The notes beneath the pieces are model-generated. The model worked only from the letters and a program-made list of their open reading frames with translations, ran no database searches and was not told the origin of the DNA. A program made the translations under genes and the position numbers. From contig NZ_CP010827.1 of assembly GCF_000833575.1 (NCBI RefSeq), forward strand, positions 620,001 through 684,000: DNA of 64,000 bases, written 5' to 3'. The first letter of the stretch is position 1; each line of letters opens with the position of its first letter. Of the stretch, positions 51,468 to 59,989 are shown piece after piece. This DNA comes from Corynebacterium singulare. GTDB taxonomy: Bacteria > Actinomycetota > Actinomycetes > Mycobacteriales > Mycobacteriaceae.

Positions 51468-52751
51468 TTAGTAGACAGTCTGGGTCACCACGGGCAGGTC
51501 GCGGTATTCGTCCGGGGTGATGTCCTCGGTGCGAGTGGAGCCGTCCTTACCCGTGATGGTGGCCTCAGCCCAGAAACCGCTAGGAGCGGAGGTCTGCTTG
51601 TAGTTGGAGGTCAGGCTGTACTTTCCGTCCTTGCCGCAGTGAATCTCGCGGTAGTTGATGCGGGTCATGGTGGTGCCATACTCCACGCGGACGCGCTCGC
51701 CCGGGGCAAGGTCGATGTGCTTGAGCTCCGTACCGACTGGCATGTAGGCGCGCTTGACCGCACCGACGGATTCCAGCCAACCCTTCGGAATGTCGCCGCG
51801 GTTGCCCTGCCAGTTGGTGTACGGCGAGTGCTCAGCACCGACGACGAAGTCCGTGACCGGCGCGTACTCGTAGTCACCCTTGGACCAGTTGAGGAAGTCC
51901 GTGGAGTAACCCGGCTTGCGGTAGGTCGGTGTGACGGCCGTGATGTCCAGCGGGTACCAGGAGCTGTCGCCGCCCTCACAGGTTTCGCCTTCCTTAGGCC
52001 AGGAGGGATCACGCTGGAGCTCCTCGGAAGGCTGCATGATTTCATCCTTCTTCGGGTCCGCAATCTTTTCCAGGCTCGGGCCGGAAACGGAGGTGTAGTT
52101 GCCCTCGATCGGCTTGGAATTGGCGCCTGGGGAGCGGGTGGGAATCTCCATGGCGAGGTCCGAAATCGACCCATCGGCCTTGATGATGTAGGCGAAGGCA
52201 TAACGCTCGGCCGGGCCTTTGCCGCGGATGACGTTGGCGCCCGGGATGTTCTCCAAGCGGTCATCGTTGCAGCCGACGAACATGGAGATGAAGTCCTTCT
52301 CTACCACGCCATATTCCACGCGGAAAGACTCGCCCGGCTTGAGCTTAATGGGGCCGAAGGTTTCCTTCTCCTGCCAACCGTTGGTCATCTTGAGACCGAT
52401 ATCGGACTTAGCAGTCGTGTTCCATCCGGAAGGCATGGCTGCCTTGGAGTTGGCCTCAATCTTGTGGTTGGTGCCAGTCTCCACCTCAGCGGTGTAGGGC
52501 ACCTCCTGATCGGTGGTGTTCTTAAACTGCAGCGTGCCATCGCTCAAGTAGCGGCGGCCCGTCTCTGCAAAGCGCCATTCGCGCTCGGCGTTGTCACCGG
52601 CCGCGTTACAGCTCTTGTAGAGGTTCGTGATGGGGTAGGCCTGCGGCATGGGCGGAATGTCAGCCGCCTGTGCCACGGGCGCGACAAATGCGGCCGCCGC
52701 AGCCGCCGTGGCCGCTAGCGGCGCGAGCGCGCGCAATCCCTTGATGTGCAC
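51468..52751 (-). CDS. Secreted protein with two trio-type domains
   Basis: A 427-residue secreted protein, about twice the size of its neighbours. After the signal peptide (to about residue 29) are two units. The first is residues about 40-160 with NTTDQEVPYTAEVETGT and PIKLKPGESFRVEYGVVEKDF. The second is residues about 255-400 with HIDLAPGERVRVEYGTTMT. In both the L-x-PGE-x-[FV]-RVEYG turn corresponds to APGKTAVLRAG in the smaller proteins. Between them sits a linker. GTG start with aaggac site. First gene of the operon. Function unknown; adhesin or pore-forming component is possible. Confidence 0.72.
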   Translation of the reverse strand: MHIKGLRALAPLAATAAAAAAFVAPVAQAADIPPMPQAYPITNLYKSCNAAGDNAEREWRFAETGRRYLSDGTLQFKNTTDQEVPYTAEVETGTNHKIEANSKAAMPSGWNTTAKSDIGLKMTNGWQEKETFGPIKLKPGESFRVEYGVVEKDFISMFVGCNDDRLENIPGANVIRGKGPAERYAFAYIIKADGSISDLAMEIPTRSPGANSKPIEGNYTSVSGPSLEKIADPKKDEIMQPSEELQRDPSWPKEGETCEGGDSSWYPLDITAVTPTYRKPGYSTDFLNWSKGDYEYAPVTDFVVGAEHSPYTNWQGNRGDIPKGWLESVGAVKRAYMPVGTELKHIDLAPGERVRVEYGTTMTRINYREIHCGKDGKYSLTSNYKQTSAPSGFWAEATITGKDGSTRTEDITPDEYRDLPVVTQTVY

Positions 52752-53216
52752 CTGGATACCGTCCTTAAAGAAAGTTAAAGAATAAAAGCAAGCTTCTTGA
52801 AGTCCCGCACAATCCTAAGTTCTGCACAGTGCACTCTCAACGGCGTAAGAAAAATATTTTCCCACTTTGCAAGAAAGTTAGCGTTGTTAAGCCCCCATTT
52901 ACCAGCGGTGATTTATTCTCACCTGTTGGAATAATTTACCCCCATCTGGGGCTGTTTTGGTTCTGTGCCAAAGTTAAAGACGCTGGCAGGAAGCTTAAAG
53001 GTGTATGTATGTCGCTCCCAGACTTTGGTTCGCCCCCGGCGTCTCCTATCTGCAAAATCTAGCCCTTAGGTCCTGCGGTGGGGCGTCGAGTAGCAGTGTG
53101 GGAGCAATGCTTGGCGACGTCTCTCCCCTCCCAATCCTGAGAAAGTCACGAACATGCGTGCGTCACCACGGGGGCCCCGGTCCGGGGCGCAGGTGAAAGG
53201 GTGTGATGCTTTTGGC
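52752..53216. promoter_or_regulatory. Promoter region of the secreted trio, no gene
   Basis: The half nearer the trio is AT-rich (for example gaaaaatattttcccactttg). AAAGTTAAAGA occurs twice (52773-52783 and 52971-52981), each followed within 20 bases by AAGCTT, a possible regulator site pair. A short hairpin cccca-tc-tgggg lies at 52941-52952. Nothing coding is seen. The rest towards 53216 is plain. Confidence 0.45.
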
Positions 53217-54533
53217 CTAGAAGAGATCCCAGATGGTGATTCCGAGGATGATGGAGCCGAGGGCGAAGACGAAGTAATTCCACGGATCGCCACGGAACTT
53301 CTTGTATTCCTTGACCTTGTGGAACATGTAGACCGGCAAGAGGAAGATGAGGATGGCATCGAAGACGCCGCCCACCAGGTAAATGAGGTCAAGGATGGGC
53401 GGATTGAACACGGAGACCAACGTGCCGGAAATGAAGATGACGATGTAGACGATGGTCAGCAGGCTGCGGCGGTTCAGCCGGTTCGCCGTACGCGGTGCCA
53501 GGAGCCGAACCATGTAGGCGGTTCCTTCTTCGGCGCCGAGCATGGTGCCGAAGTAGGACGTGATGACAGCGAAGATAACGATCAACGGTGCCAGCAGGGC
53601 AAGAACCTGCACGCCGGTGACGTTGGCGAAATAGGACAGAACCGGAAGGTTTTGCTCAGAGGCTTCGCGCATACCCTCAGCGCCCAGTGCGAGCACGCAT
53701 GACCAGACGAAGAACATGGTGAAAACCACCAGCAACGCGGCGGTGTAGAGCTCAATGCGGGAGACGCGCTTTTCGGTGTTCTCTCCGTAGGTTGGCTGCA
53801 TGTCCACCGACATCTGTGACAGCGCAGCCATGTGGGAAAAGGAAAACGCAAGCACGGGCAGGATAAGTACTGCACCAAGCAAAATATGGGGCCAGCTGCC
53901 GCCCTGGTATTTCACTTCCACGAAGGACTGGAAGTCCCATTGTGGAATGAGATAAATCGACGTCGCCGCAAGCGAGAAGATTAGGGGATAGACCAATGCC
54001 TGCGCCAGCCACAGCATGGGCTTGCGCCCGAATGCGAACACGCCGGTCAGAGTACCCACGCACACCACGGAGAGCACCCAGCGGTTAATGGACGGGCCGT
54101 GGAGCTGATTAACAATGAAACTATCGATGGCGTTGGTCAACGAGATGGCGTAGATGAACACCGTGGGCACGTTGGCCAGGGAATACATCAACGCCACAAA
54201 GAGGCCAGTGTTGCGCCCCAGGTATTTGCGCACCAGCTCCAAAATATCCAAGCCATAATCCTGGGCGGGCGCGCCAGCAACAATGCGGGCGTAAGTGCGG
54301 TGGGAGAAATACACCAAGGGAAAGATGATCACCGTGGCAAAGGCCAGGGGCCAGAATCCGAAGGAGCCCGCCTGCAGAGGCAGGAACAGGATGCCGGCAC
54401 CCATTGCCGTCCCAAACAGCGCCAGCACCCAGCTCAAGGCGGTGCCTTCGGATTTGGGTGCGTCACCGTTCATCAGAGAGGAGTAGGGTACAGCGTTGCC
54501 GCTGCCCGTCACGAGAGGCTTGGAATTAGTCAT
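53217..54533 (-). CDS. Amino acid permease (SdaC/HAAAP-like)
   Basis: A 438-residue membrane protein with eleven helices of the HAAAP/SdaC amino acid:proton symporter type. GTAMGAGILFLPLQAGSFG in helix 1 is the family substrate-site motif. It follows the arginine deiminase gene by 12 bases, so arginine, ornithine or citrulline is the likely cargo, although SdaC proteins usually carry serine or threonine. The ATG at 54533 is used; GTG at 54536 is adjacent. Confidence 0.85.
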   Translation of the reverse strand: MTNSKPLVTGSGNAVPYSSLMNGDAPKSEGTALSWVLALFGTAMGAGILFLPLQAGSFGFWPLAFATVIIFPLVYFSHRTYARIVAGAPAQDYGLDILELVRKYLGRNTGLFVALMYSLANVPTVFIYAISLTNAIDSFIVNQLHGPSINRWVLSVVCVGTLTGVFAFGRKPMLWLAQALVYPLIFSLAATSIYLIPQWDFQSFVEVKYQGGSWPHILLGAVLILPVLAFSFSHMAALSQMSVDMQPTYGENTEKRVSRIELYTAALLVVFTMFFVWSCVLALGAEGMREASEQNLPVLSYFANVTGVQVLALLAPLIVIFAVITSYFGTMLGAEEGTAYMVRLLAPRTANRLNRRSLLTIVYIVIFISGTLVSVFNPPILDLIYLVGGVFDAILIFLLPVYMFHKVKEYKKFRGDPWNYFVFALGSIILGITIWDLF

Positions 54534-54545
54534 CACCTCTACTTT

Positions 54546-55793
54546 CTAATATTCGATGGCCTCGCGGATAATCGGGCAGGTCATGCAGTGGCCGCCGCCG
54601 CGGCCGCGGCCAAGTTCAGCCGAGCCAATCTCTACTACTTCTATGCCCGCGGCTCTCAATTTCTTATTAGTGTGCTTGTTGCGGTCATAAGCCACCACCA
54701 CGCCGGGTTCGATGGCCACGACATTGTTGGCGTCGTCCCACTGCTCGCGGGCGGCAGTGTAAGTATCGCCGCCGGTTTCGATGACGTCGAAGGCGCCAAT
54801 GCCCAGTGCCTTGGCGACGACCTCAAGGAAGGGCGCGGTGGGCAGTTCGACGTCGAAAGGCGCCGTGCTTGTTGAAGGATGCAGGACTATCGGCCGGATA
54901 GTGTCTACCACCTTGGGGTAGGCGGTGACCTTGTCGGCGTCAAGGAAAGTAAAGACCGTGTCGAGGTGCATGGAGGCACGGTCCTTAGCCATGGCCGCAA
55001 TGATGATCGTGGTGGCTGCGCCTTCCTCAAACAGCCGCATGGCTAGTTGGCTTACTCCCTGCCAGGTGGTGCGCTCACCCATGCCTACCAGCACGATGCC
55101 CTTGCCAATCGGCATAATGTCACCGCCTTCGAGTGCCGCAAGCCCCGGATCCTCGTCGGTGTTGCCGTACCAGAATGTGAAGTCTGCCTGCGCAAACCGT
55201 GGGTGGTAGTTGTAGATCGCGCGGGTCAGCAGCGTTTCCTGGTGGCGCGCCGGCATCCGCATGGGGTTAAGTGATACTCCGCCATAAATCCATGCGGAAT
55301 TATCCCGCGCGTACTGGGTATTAGGAAGTGGGCGCAGCGCAAACGCGGACGGGCCGTAGACCTCACGCATGGCATCGATGGTGCCGTGGCCCAGGCCTTG
55401 GGGGATTTCGGCGAAGGGCAGACCGCCAATGAGCACTTCCGCAAGCCGTGCGGCGGGCATCTCGTTGAACCAGTGGCGCAGCTCGCCGCCGATGCCGACG
55501 CCGACGTTCTTATCTAAAAGCTTGAAATCGAGGATGAAATCCCGCCCGCCCGGGGTATCCAGGGTCTCCTCCAGCAGTGTGTGCATCTCCAGTACGTCAA
55601 CGCCGTAGCTACGCAGCTGGGCTACGAACTCCGCATGGTGCTTCTTGGCTTCATCGACCCACAGGACGTCGTCGAAAAGCAGCTCCGCACAGTTGCTGGG
55701 AGTGAGCCGTTCGTGCGCGAGTCCGGGCGCACACACCATGACCTGGTGAAGCTTGCCTACCTCGGACCAAACGCCCAGCGGGGGAGTAGTCAT
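54546..55793 (-). CDS. arcA: Arginine deiminase
   Basis: A 415-residue enzyme that hydrolyses arginine to citrulline and ammonia. The nucleophile Cys403 stands in [10 protein letters not shown], and [30 protein letters not shown] and the N-terminal PNTQYARDN with the guanidine-binding Asp are all present. The start [13 protein letters not shown] at 55793 has a gaaagg site nine bases before it. Only a permease gene follows; ornithine carbamoyltransferase and carbamate kinase are not in the window, so this looks like acid protection or nitrogen supply rather than a full ADI pathway. Confidence 0.95.
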   Translation of the reverse strand: MTTPPLGVWSEVGKLHQVMVCAPGLAHERLTPSNCAELLFDDVLWVDEAKKHHAEFVAQLRSYGVDVLEMHTLLEETLDTPGGRDFILDFKLLDKNVGVGIGGELRHWFNEMPAARLAEVLIGGLPFAEIPQGLGHGTIDAMREVYGPSAFALRPLPNTQYARDNSAWIYGGVSLNPMRMPARHQETLLTRAIYNYHPRFAQADFTFWYGNTDEDPGLAALEGGDIMPIGKGIVLVGMGERTTWQGVSQLAMRLFEEGAATTIIIAAMAKDRASMHLDTVFTFLDADKVTAYPKVVDTIRPIVLHPSTSTAPFDVELPTAPFLEVVAKALGIGAFDVIETGGDTYTAAREQWDDANNVVAIEPGVVVAYDRNKHTNKKLRAAGIEVVEIGSAELGRGRGGGHCMTCPIIREAIEY

Positions 55794-56206
55794 GTGCGTG
55801 AGCCTTTCTTGACGCTTGTACGGCGCCAACGTGCACCGTGGTGAATTGAACCACCAGAATTAGCGGATTGTGAACTACGTGACAAGTTTATGGAAGGCGA
55901 GCATTTTTTCAAGCCTCCGTGGGTGGCAGAAAGCCCATGTAGGTGCAGGTTTTGCGACATCATGCATAATATTATTCACTTTTATTCATGTATCAACGAT
56001 GGGGGAAGTGGGCACTTTCCTGCCGTGCTTGCCGACGCCCCATCCCTCCACCACTGCGAGGACCCTCACGGTGGCGGACACCGCAGCCCGACGGTGAACC
56101 GGGTGCATAACTTGGGGCGGGGTGGAAACTCTGCGCGAATATTAGGGATCAGGGTGTGGGGGTAGGTGTGGCGTGCAGCGCACGGGGGGGGAGTGGGGCG
56201 TTTCCG
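55794..56206. other. Intergenic region upstream of arcA
   Basis: No gene is supported. Bases 55955-56000 are AT-rich with attattcacttttattcatg, where two ATTCA words resemble ArgR half-sites; this would fit arginine control but is weak. The 15-mer gcttgccgacgcccc at 56027-56041 also occurs at 34918 and 45385. Confidence 0.35.
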
Positions 56207-57400
56207 CTACTGCGAATCGAAGTCCTCAACAATGAGGCTTGCCGCATGCTCACGGAGGTAGTCGCGCATGTATGGCAAAGCGAAGTCGACTTCGCCATGG
56301 CCGGTGGTGGTGATCATTTCGGCGTCGAGAAGCCGGCGGCGGTAGTTCCCTACATAAGAATCTGTCTGATTGAAGCGAGCCTTGATATCTGACATTTTGG
56401 TGGGGCCATCATTCTGGGCCATGTAAACCAAGAAGCTTCGGTCAATGGTCGAGAGGTCTGACAGTGCCGGCTCGTGGACAAGTTGGCCGAGTTTGCGCTG
56501 CGCAGTTGTGACTCCTCGCTGTGCAGCGTCGACGGAGATTTCGGCGCCTCCATCCGAAGCATGTTCCCTTTCCCTAAACGAGCATTGACCTACGAGTTGA
56601 ATCATGAATGGGTAACCATGACATGCCTCCACTGCGGTGTCCAAAGCGTCTGTCGACCACGAGGTTGCAGCGGTGTGGAGGGGCTCTTCCAATGCTTTGC
56701 GAACATCCGAATCAGAGACTCTACCCAGCTCAATGCGGTTTGCGCGGCGCAAAAAAGTGACTGGATTGGCATCGCCGTGGCTGTTTAGCTTCCCGGAAAG
56801 CAGCGGCCTGATTGAGGTTGGGATGCCCGCCATGACTACGGAAATGTCTTCACCCTCACGGATGAGGTGCTGAATTGTGGCCCCGAACTCGATGAGCTCC
56901 TGGCTGCGTTGGTGGTGCATCTCATCCAGAGTTACGAGCACCCCGCCGGGCTCCTGGTGGGCCTTCCGGTCCAGTTCGCGTTTATAAGCCAGCAGATCCT
57001 TAAGCGCATTGCGCAGCGAGTATGTTGATTCCGCGATGGCGCGGGTATCCCAATTCAGTCCGCCGCCAATGCCAAGGATTGAGACGTTGAGCCCCTTGAG
57101 CTGCTTCCTGTCCTGGGATAGACGTTGGATAATGCTGCTGCGCAAGCGCTCAACAAAACCGGTTGTTGCGGTATCGCTGAGCGTGAGCCAACCACGCGCG
57201 AGCGCCTCGTCTTCGAAAGCGTTGAGCAGGACTGTCTTTCCGATGCCGCGGGGGCCAATGATGAGAGAGATTCTCTCATGGGCGCCGGGGCCCTCATCGA
57301 GCGCAAAACCGAAATCACGAATGGCGTCACTGCGACCAACCAGCAACGGGGGAGTGGCGCCAAGGGTAGCCGTAAAGGGATTGGTGTACTTCGGTTTCAT
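56207..57400 (-). CDS. Orphan AAA ATPase (ORC/STAND-like)
   Basis: A 397-residue ATPase. Residues 18-40 give PPLLVGRSDAIRDF, then Walker A IIGPRGIGKTVLLNAFEDEA, Walker B GVLVTLDEMHHQ and a sensor-like VVMAGIPTSI. The C-terminal 70 residues look like a winged helix (RSFLVYMAQNDGPTKMSDIKARFNQTDSYVGNYRRRLLDAEMI). This layout fits archaeal ORC/STAND-type ATPases, often accessory or defence genes. The ATG at 57400 is preferred (tagtgagagc before it). It stands alone; direct repeats precede it. Confidence 0.75.
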   Translation of the reverse strand: MKPKYTNPFTATLGATPPLLVGRSDAIRDFGFALDEGPGAHERISLIIGPRGIGKTVLLNAFEDEALARGWLTLSDTATTGFVERLRSSIIQRLSQDRKQLKGLNVSILGIGGGLNWDTRAIAESTYSLRNALKDLLAYKRELDRKAHQEPGGVLVTLDEMHHQRSQELIEFGATIQHLIREGEDISVVMAGIPTSIRPLLSGKLNSHGDANPVTFLRRANRIELGRVSDSDVRKALEEPLHTAATSWSTDALDTAVEACHGYPFMIQLVGQCSFREREHASDGGAEISVDAAQRGVTTAQRKLGQLVHEPALSDLSTIDRSFLVYMAQNDGPTKMSDIKARFNQTDSYVGNYRRRLLDAEMITTTGHGEVDFALPYMRDYLREHAASLIVEDFDSQ

Positions 57401-57421
57401 GCTCTCACTATAATCCACCAG

Positions 57422-57497
57422 GCTTTTGAAGTCTTGTGAAGTTTATGAATTCTTTGAAGTTTATGAAGTGTGTGAAGAGCTTTGAAGATTTATAGAG
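57422..57497. repeat. Direct repeats upstream of the orphan ATPase
   Basis: On the minus strand TTCATAAACTTCA occurs twice, 18 bases apart, within a stretch with six CTTCA words. This could be an operator for control of the ATPase or of the divergent ASCH gene. Confidence 0.55.
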
Positions 57498-57722
57498 GGG
57501 CCGCGCCGCTAAGCGACGGGAAGTGGCGGCGCGACTCCAGAGTGATAGGGAAGTAGGGCGTATTCCTAACTTTCTGTGTTGGAGAGGCATCTTTGACATT
57601 AGGGCTGGGAAGGGACATGGCTGCGAATGATTCGAGCATGGGGTTCGAACAGCCAGTCGGACGAAACAGCAACCGAGCATGTGCTTGGTCAACAGTATTG
57701 ATGAGACACGTAGTGTAAACGT

Positions 57723-58190
57723 ATGGCTCAGGACTCCATAGAACCCATATCAACATTGCCCCGAGGCGAGTTTGCCTTTCCGGGGCCGCTCCGCGACGCT
57801 CTCGTTACCGCCATTCTGAACGGCACGAAAACCACTACGGCATCCTTACTGGTTGAGCACCCGCGCGACCACGACCCGCGCGAGGGTGTGGGCACTCTTG
57901 AGGCCGTACTTGATTCACACGACAACGTGGTCTGCGTCATCCGCACCACCGAGGTCCAGGTCTGCCAGCTCGCAGACGTCAGCGACGAGCACGCCATCGC
58001 CGAGGGCGAGGGCTACGCCGATGCCAACGAATGGCGCGCCGGGCATGAGCAGTTCTGGAGCTCACCTGAGTTTGTTGAATACATCGGAGAGATAGACATC
58101 AACGATGGCACACAGGTGGTGTGCCAGCGTTTCACCGTTGACGGGCGGTACCCGGTTAAGGGGCTGGAGGCGTGGGACGCCGAAACCTAG
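57723..58190 (+). CDS. ASCH domain protein
   Basis: A 155-residue cytosolic protein with an ASCH fold, a PUA-like RNA-binding domain: FAFPGPLRDALVTAILNGTKTTTASLL, then VIRTTEVQVCQLADVSDEHAIAEGEGYA and EFWRAGHEQFW-type residues (EWRAGHEQFWSS). Some members of the family hydrolyse N4-acetylcytidine or bind tRNA. Single gene, ending in a four-base overlap with the convergent GNAT gene. Confidence 0.88.
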   Translation: MAQDSIEPISTLPRGEFAFPGPLRDALVTAILNGTKTTTASLLVEHPRDHDPREGVGTLEAVLDSHDNVVCVIRTTEVQVCQLADVSDEHAIAEGEGYADANEWRAGHEQFWSSPEFVEYIGEIDINDGTQVVCQRFTVDGRYPVKGLEAWDAET

Positions 58191-58693
58191 GAAAGGCGGT
58201 ACACCTCGTAGTCATCCGCTACTCCTGCGCCGGGGACATGTTGCAGTCCGAGCTTCAACGCTAGGGCAATCGACGCCTCGTTGGTTGGATCGATGATGGC
58301 AACGACAGGGAGCTGCGGGAAACGCTCGCGTGCACTGGCAATCGCAGCGGCTGCGGCCTCCTTCGCATAGCCTTGCCCTTGCGATTCTGGTGCGAAGCGG
58401 TAGTAGAGGTTGAGTACTTCTTTACCGGCCTCTTCGCTATGGCGCACACCAGTGAACCCAATAGTAGTGCCATCAAGCGTGGATACCACGTAGTAGCCCA
58501 GCTGGTTCTCACGCCAATTGGCTTGCCATGCGCGAGCTAACTCCACAGCTTCTTCTCTAGTCTTCATGGCAAGTTCAGGGCGGTGCTCGTACGTACGGGC
58601 ATCCGAGTGAATGGCAAAGATGGCATCAATGTCGGTATCCGTAGGCACCGACAATGAAAGCCGCTGGGTATGGAGGGCGTAATCGTGATTCAT
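58187..58693 (-). CDS. GNAT acetyltransferase (RimJ-like)
   Basis: A 168-residue GNAT enzyme that transfers acetyl from acetyl-CoA to an amine. Motifs are LHTQRLSLSVPTDTDIDAIFAIH at the start, YYRFAPESQGQGYAKEAAAAAI (CoA loop Q-G-x-G-Y-A) and PTNEASIALALKLGLQHV. It looks like the RimJ/RimL class that modifies protein N-termini or small amines; the substrate is unknown. The start MNHDYALHTQ is chosen because it sits next to a gactccccATG-type site. Confidence 0.88.
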   Translation of the reverse strand: MNHDYALHTQRLSLSVPTDTDIDAIFAIHSDARTYEHRPELAMKTREEAVELARAWQANWRENQLGYYVVSTLDGTTIGFTGVRHSEEAGKEVLNLYYRFAPESQGQGYAKEAAAAAIASARERFPQLPVVAIIDPTNEASIALALKLGLQHVPGAGVADDYEVYRLS

Positions 58694-58730
58694 GGGGAGT
58701 CCTGCCATTGATATCTACAGTGCTCCCAGG

Positions 58731-59807
58731 CTATCCAATTTGCACGCGTGTGGTGCAGTCAATCTTGGCGTAGGGGCGTCCCTTATTATCAACGCTGGTC
58801 ATTGCGTAGTTGCCACCGTAGGCGCGGCAACCGGTGTAGTTGTCCACCGGATTGCTGGGTGCCGGTGCAGCTGGCACTTGGTAGGCGGGTGCAGCCTGCT
58901 CCGCGCGACGGGCAGCCTCCGCGGCCTCTTGTTCCGCACGGCGAGCTTCTTCTTCTGCTTCACGTTGCGCGGCCTCTGCAGCTTCGCGCGCAGCTTGTTC
59001 CTCGGCCTGCTTCTTCTCGCGTTCCTCATTGGCAAAGGAAATTTCGTGGTCCAAGGACTCTTTTCGCTCAGTGGCGTCCTTCTTTAGTTCGTCGAGAAGC
59101 TGTGCTTGTTCCTTACCAAATGCTTCTCTCTGAAACTCAGACTGCTCCGCCATGGCCTTCTCCAGCTTGGTTATGGCTAACTTCGCGGTGGCCAGGCGGG
59201 AGGCGTGGCTACGAGCCTCGTCGAGCTGTTCGTCGTTCCACATGTCATCGAAGTGGAACTGCTGCGCCTCATCCACGGCGGAGCGTGCGTCCTGGTAGGA
59301 CTGGTAGGCGCTGTCATCACCGAAGGCGCATTCCGGGCCGGCCGAGTTGATTCCCTTGCCTGCAGCACGGGCTCGGTCGGCAGCGGCTGAGACCTCCGAG
59401 AAGAAACGAGTGTTACCGCCCACCTTCATCGGAATCGCTAGACCTTCCTCTGCAATGGAAGCGTTGACCAGCGAGCCTTCTTTGAATACACCGGCCAATG
59501 TGCGGCCGTATTTGTCCTCGCGTTCGGCGTCGTACTCCAGCGTTACTACCGTGTCCACTGGTAGCAGACCTGCTAGGTACTGCTTAGCTTCCTCGGCCAA
59601 GCACTCTTTGCCCATCTCCGGGGTATCAATATTGAGCAGGCGAATGCGCGTAGACGTGCCATCTTGAGTGACGTCGATTGTATCGCCATCGACGATGTTC
59701 TGGACTGTAATCACGTCATCGGACGCATCCGGTCCAAGGACCGAATACGCGCCGTAACCTACGCCAACTATTGCCAGCAATCCAGCAACAGCTTTGAAGA
59801 ATCCCAT
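58731..59807 (-). CDS. Secreted thermonuclease-like protein with coiled-coil
   Basis: A 358-residue exported protein. After a membrane anchor or signal segment (about residues 5-24) comes a staphylococcal nuclease domain: VDGDTIDVTQDGTSTRIRLLNIDTPE, KYGRTLAGVF, with Arg, Asp and Glu residues in the usual positions. From about 160 to 300 lies a helical, E/K/A-rich coiled-coil (EEQAAREAAEAAQREAEEEARRAEQEA). The last 30 residues contain two cysteines (GCRAYGG and KIDCTT). It may digest extracellular DNA or RNA while bound to the surface. A gaggttt site precedes the ATG. Confidence 0.85.
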   Translation of the reverse strand: MGFFKAVAGLLAIVGVGYGAYSVLGPDASDDVITVQNIVDGDTIDVTQDGTSTRIRLLNIDTPEMGKECLAEEAKQYLAGLLPVDTVVTLEYDAEREDKYGRTLAGVFKEGSLVNASIAEEGLAIPMKVGGNTRFFSEVSAAADRARAAGKGINSAGPECAFGDDSAYQSYQDARSAVDEAQQFHFDDMWNDEQLDEARSHASRLATAKLAITKLEKAMAEQSEFQREAFGKEQAQLLDELKKDATERKESLDHEISFANEEREKKQAEEQAAREAAEAAQREAEEEARRAEQEAAEAARRAEQAAPAYQVPAAPAPSNPVDNYTGCRAYGGNYAMTSVDNKGRPYAKIDCTTRVQIG

Positions 59808-59989
59808 TTCAGAAACCTCATGAGAGAAAGAGAGCAACAAGAACATCAGGAGTATATGCACGATTTTGGATGGCGCCTAGAAATGAGATTGACTTTCCGG
59901 AGTAAGCCAAGGGGGCAATAACTGGTTGTACGCCTACCCGGTGGGCGGAAATCTAGAATCCAGAAGGTTTTTTACTGGATAATTGGCGT

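Noticed and set aside
51450..52718. 422-codon frame opposite the 427-residue secreted protein
   Set aside because: It is antisense to a gene with signal peptide and operon context; no family match.
55955..56000. ArgR box upstream of arcA
   Set aside because: Only two ATTCA words in AT-rich sequence; the spacing and symmetry do not fit a confident ARG box.
57620..57720. tRNA-like ggttcgaac sequence
   Set aside because: The GTTCGAA core is present but no acceptor or anticodon stem pairs around it.
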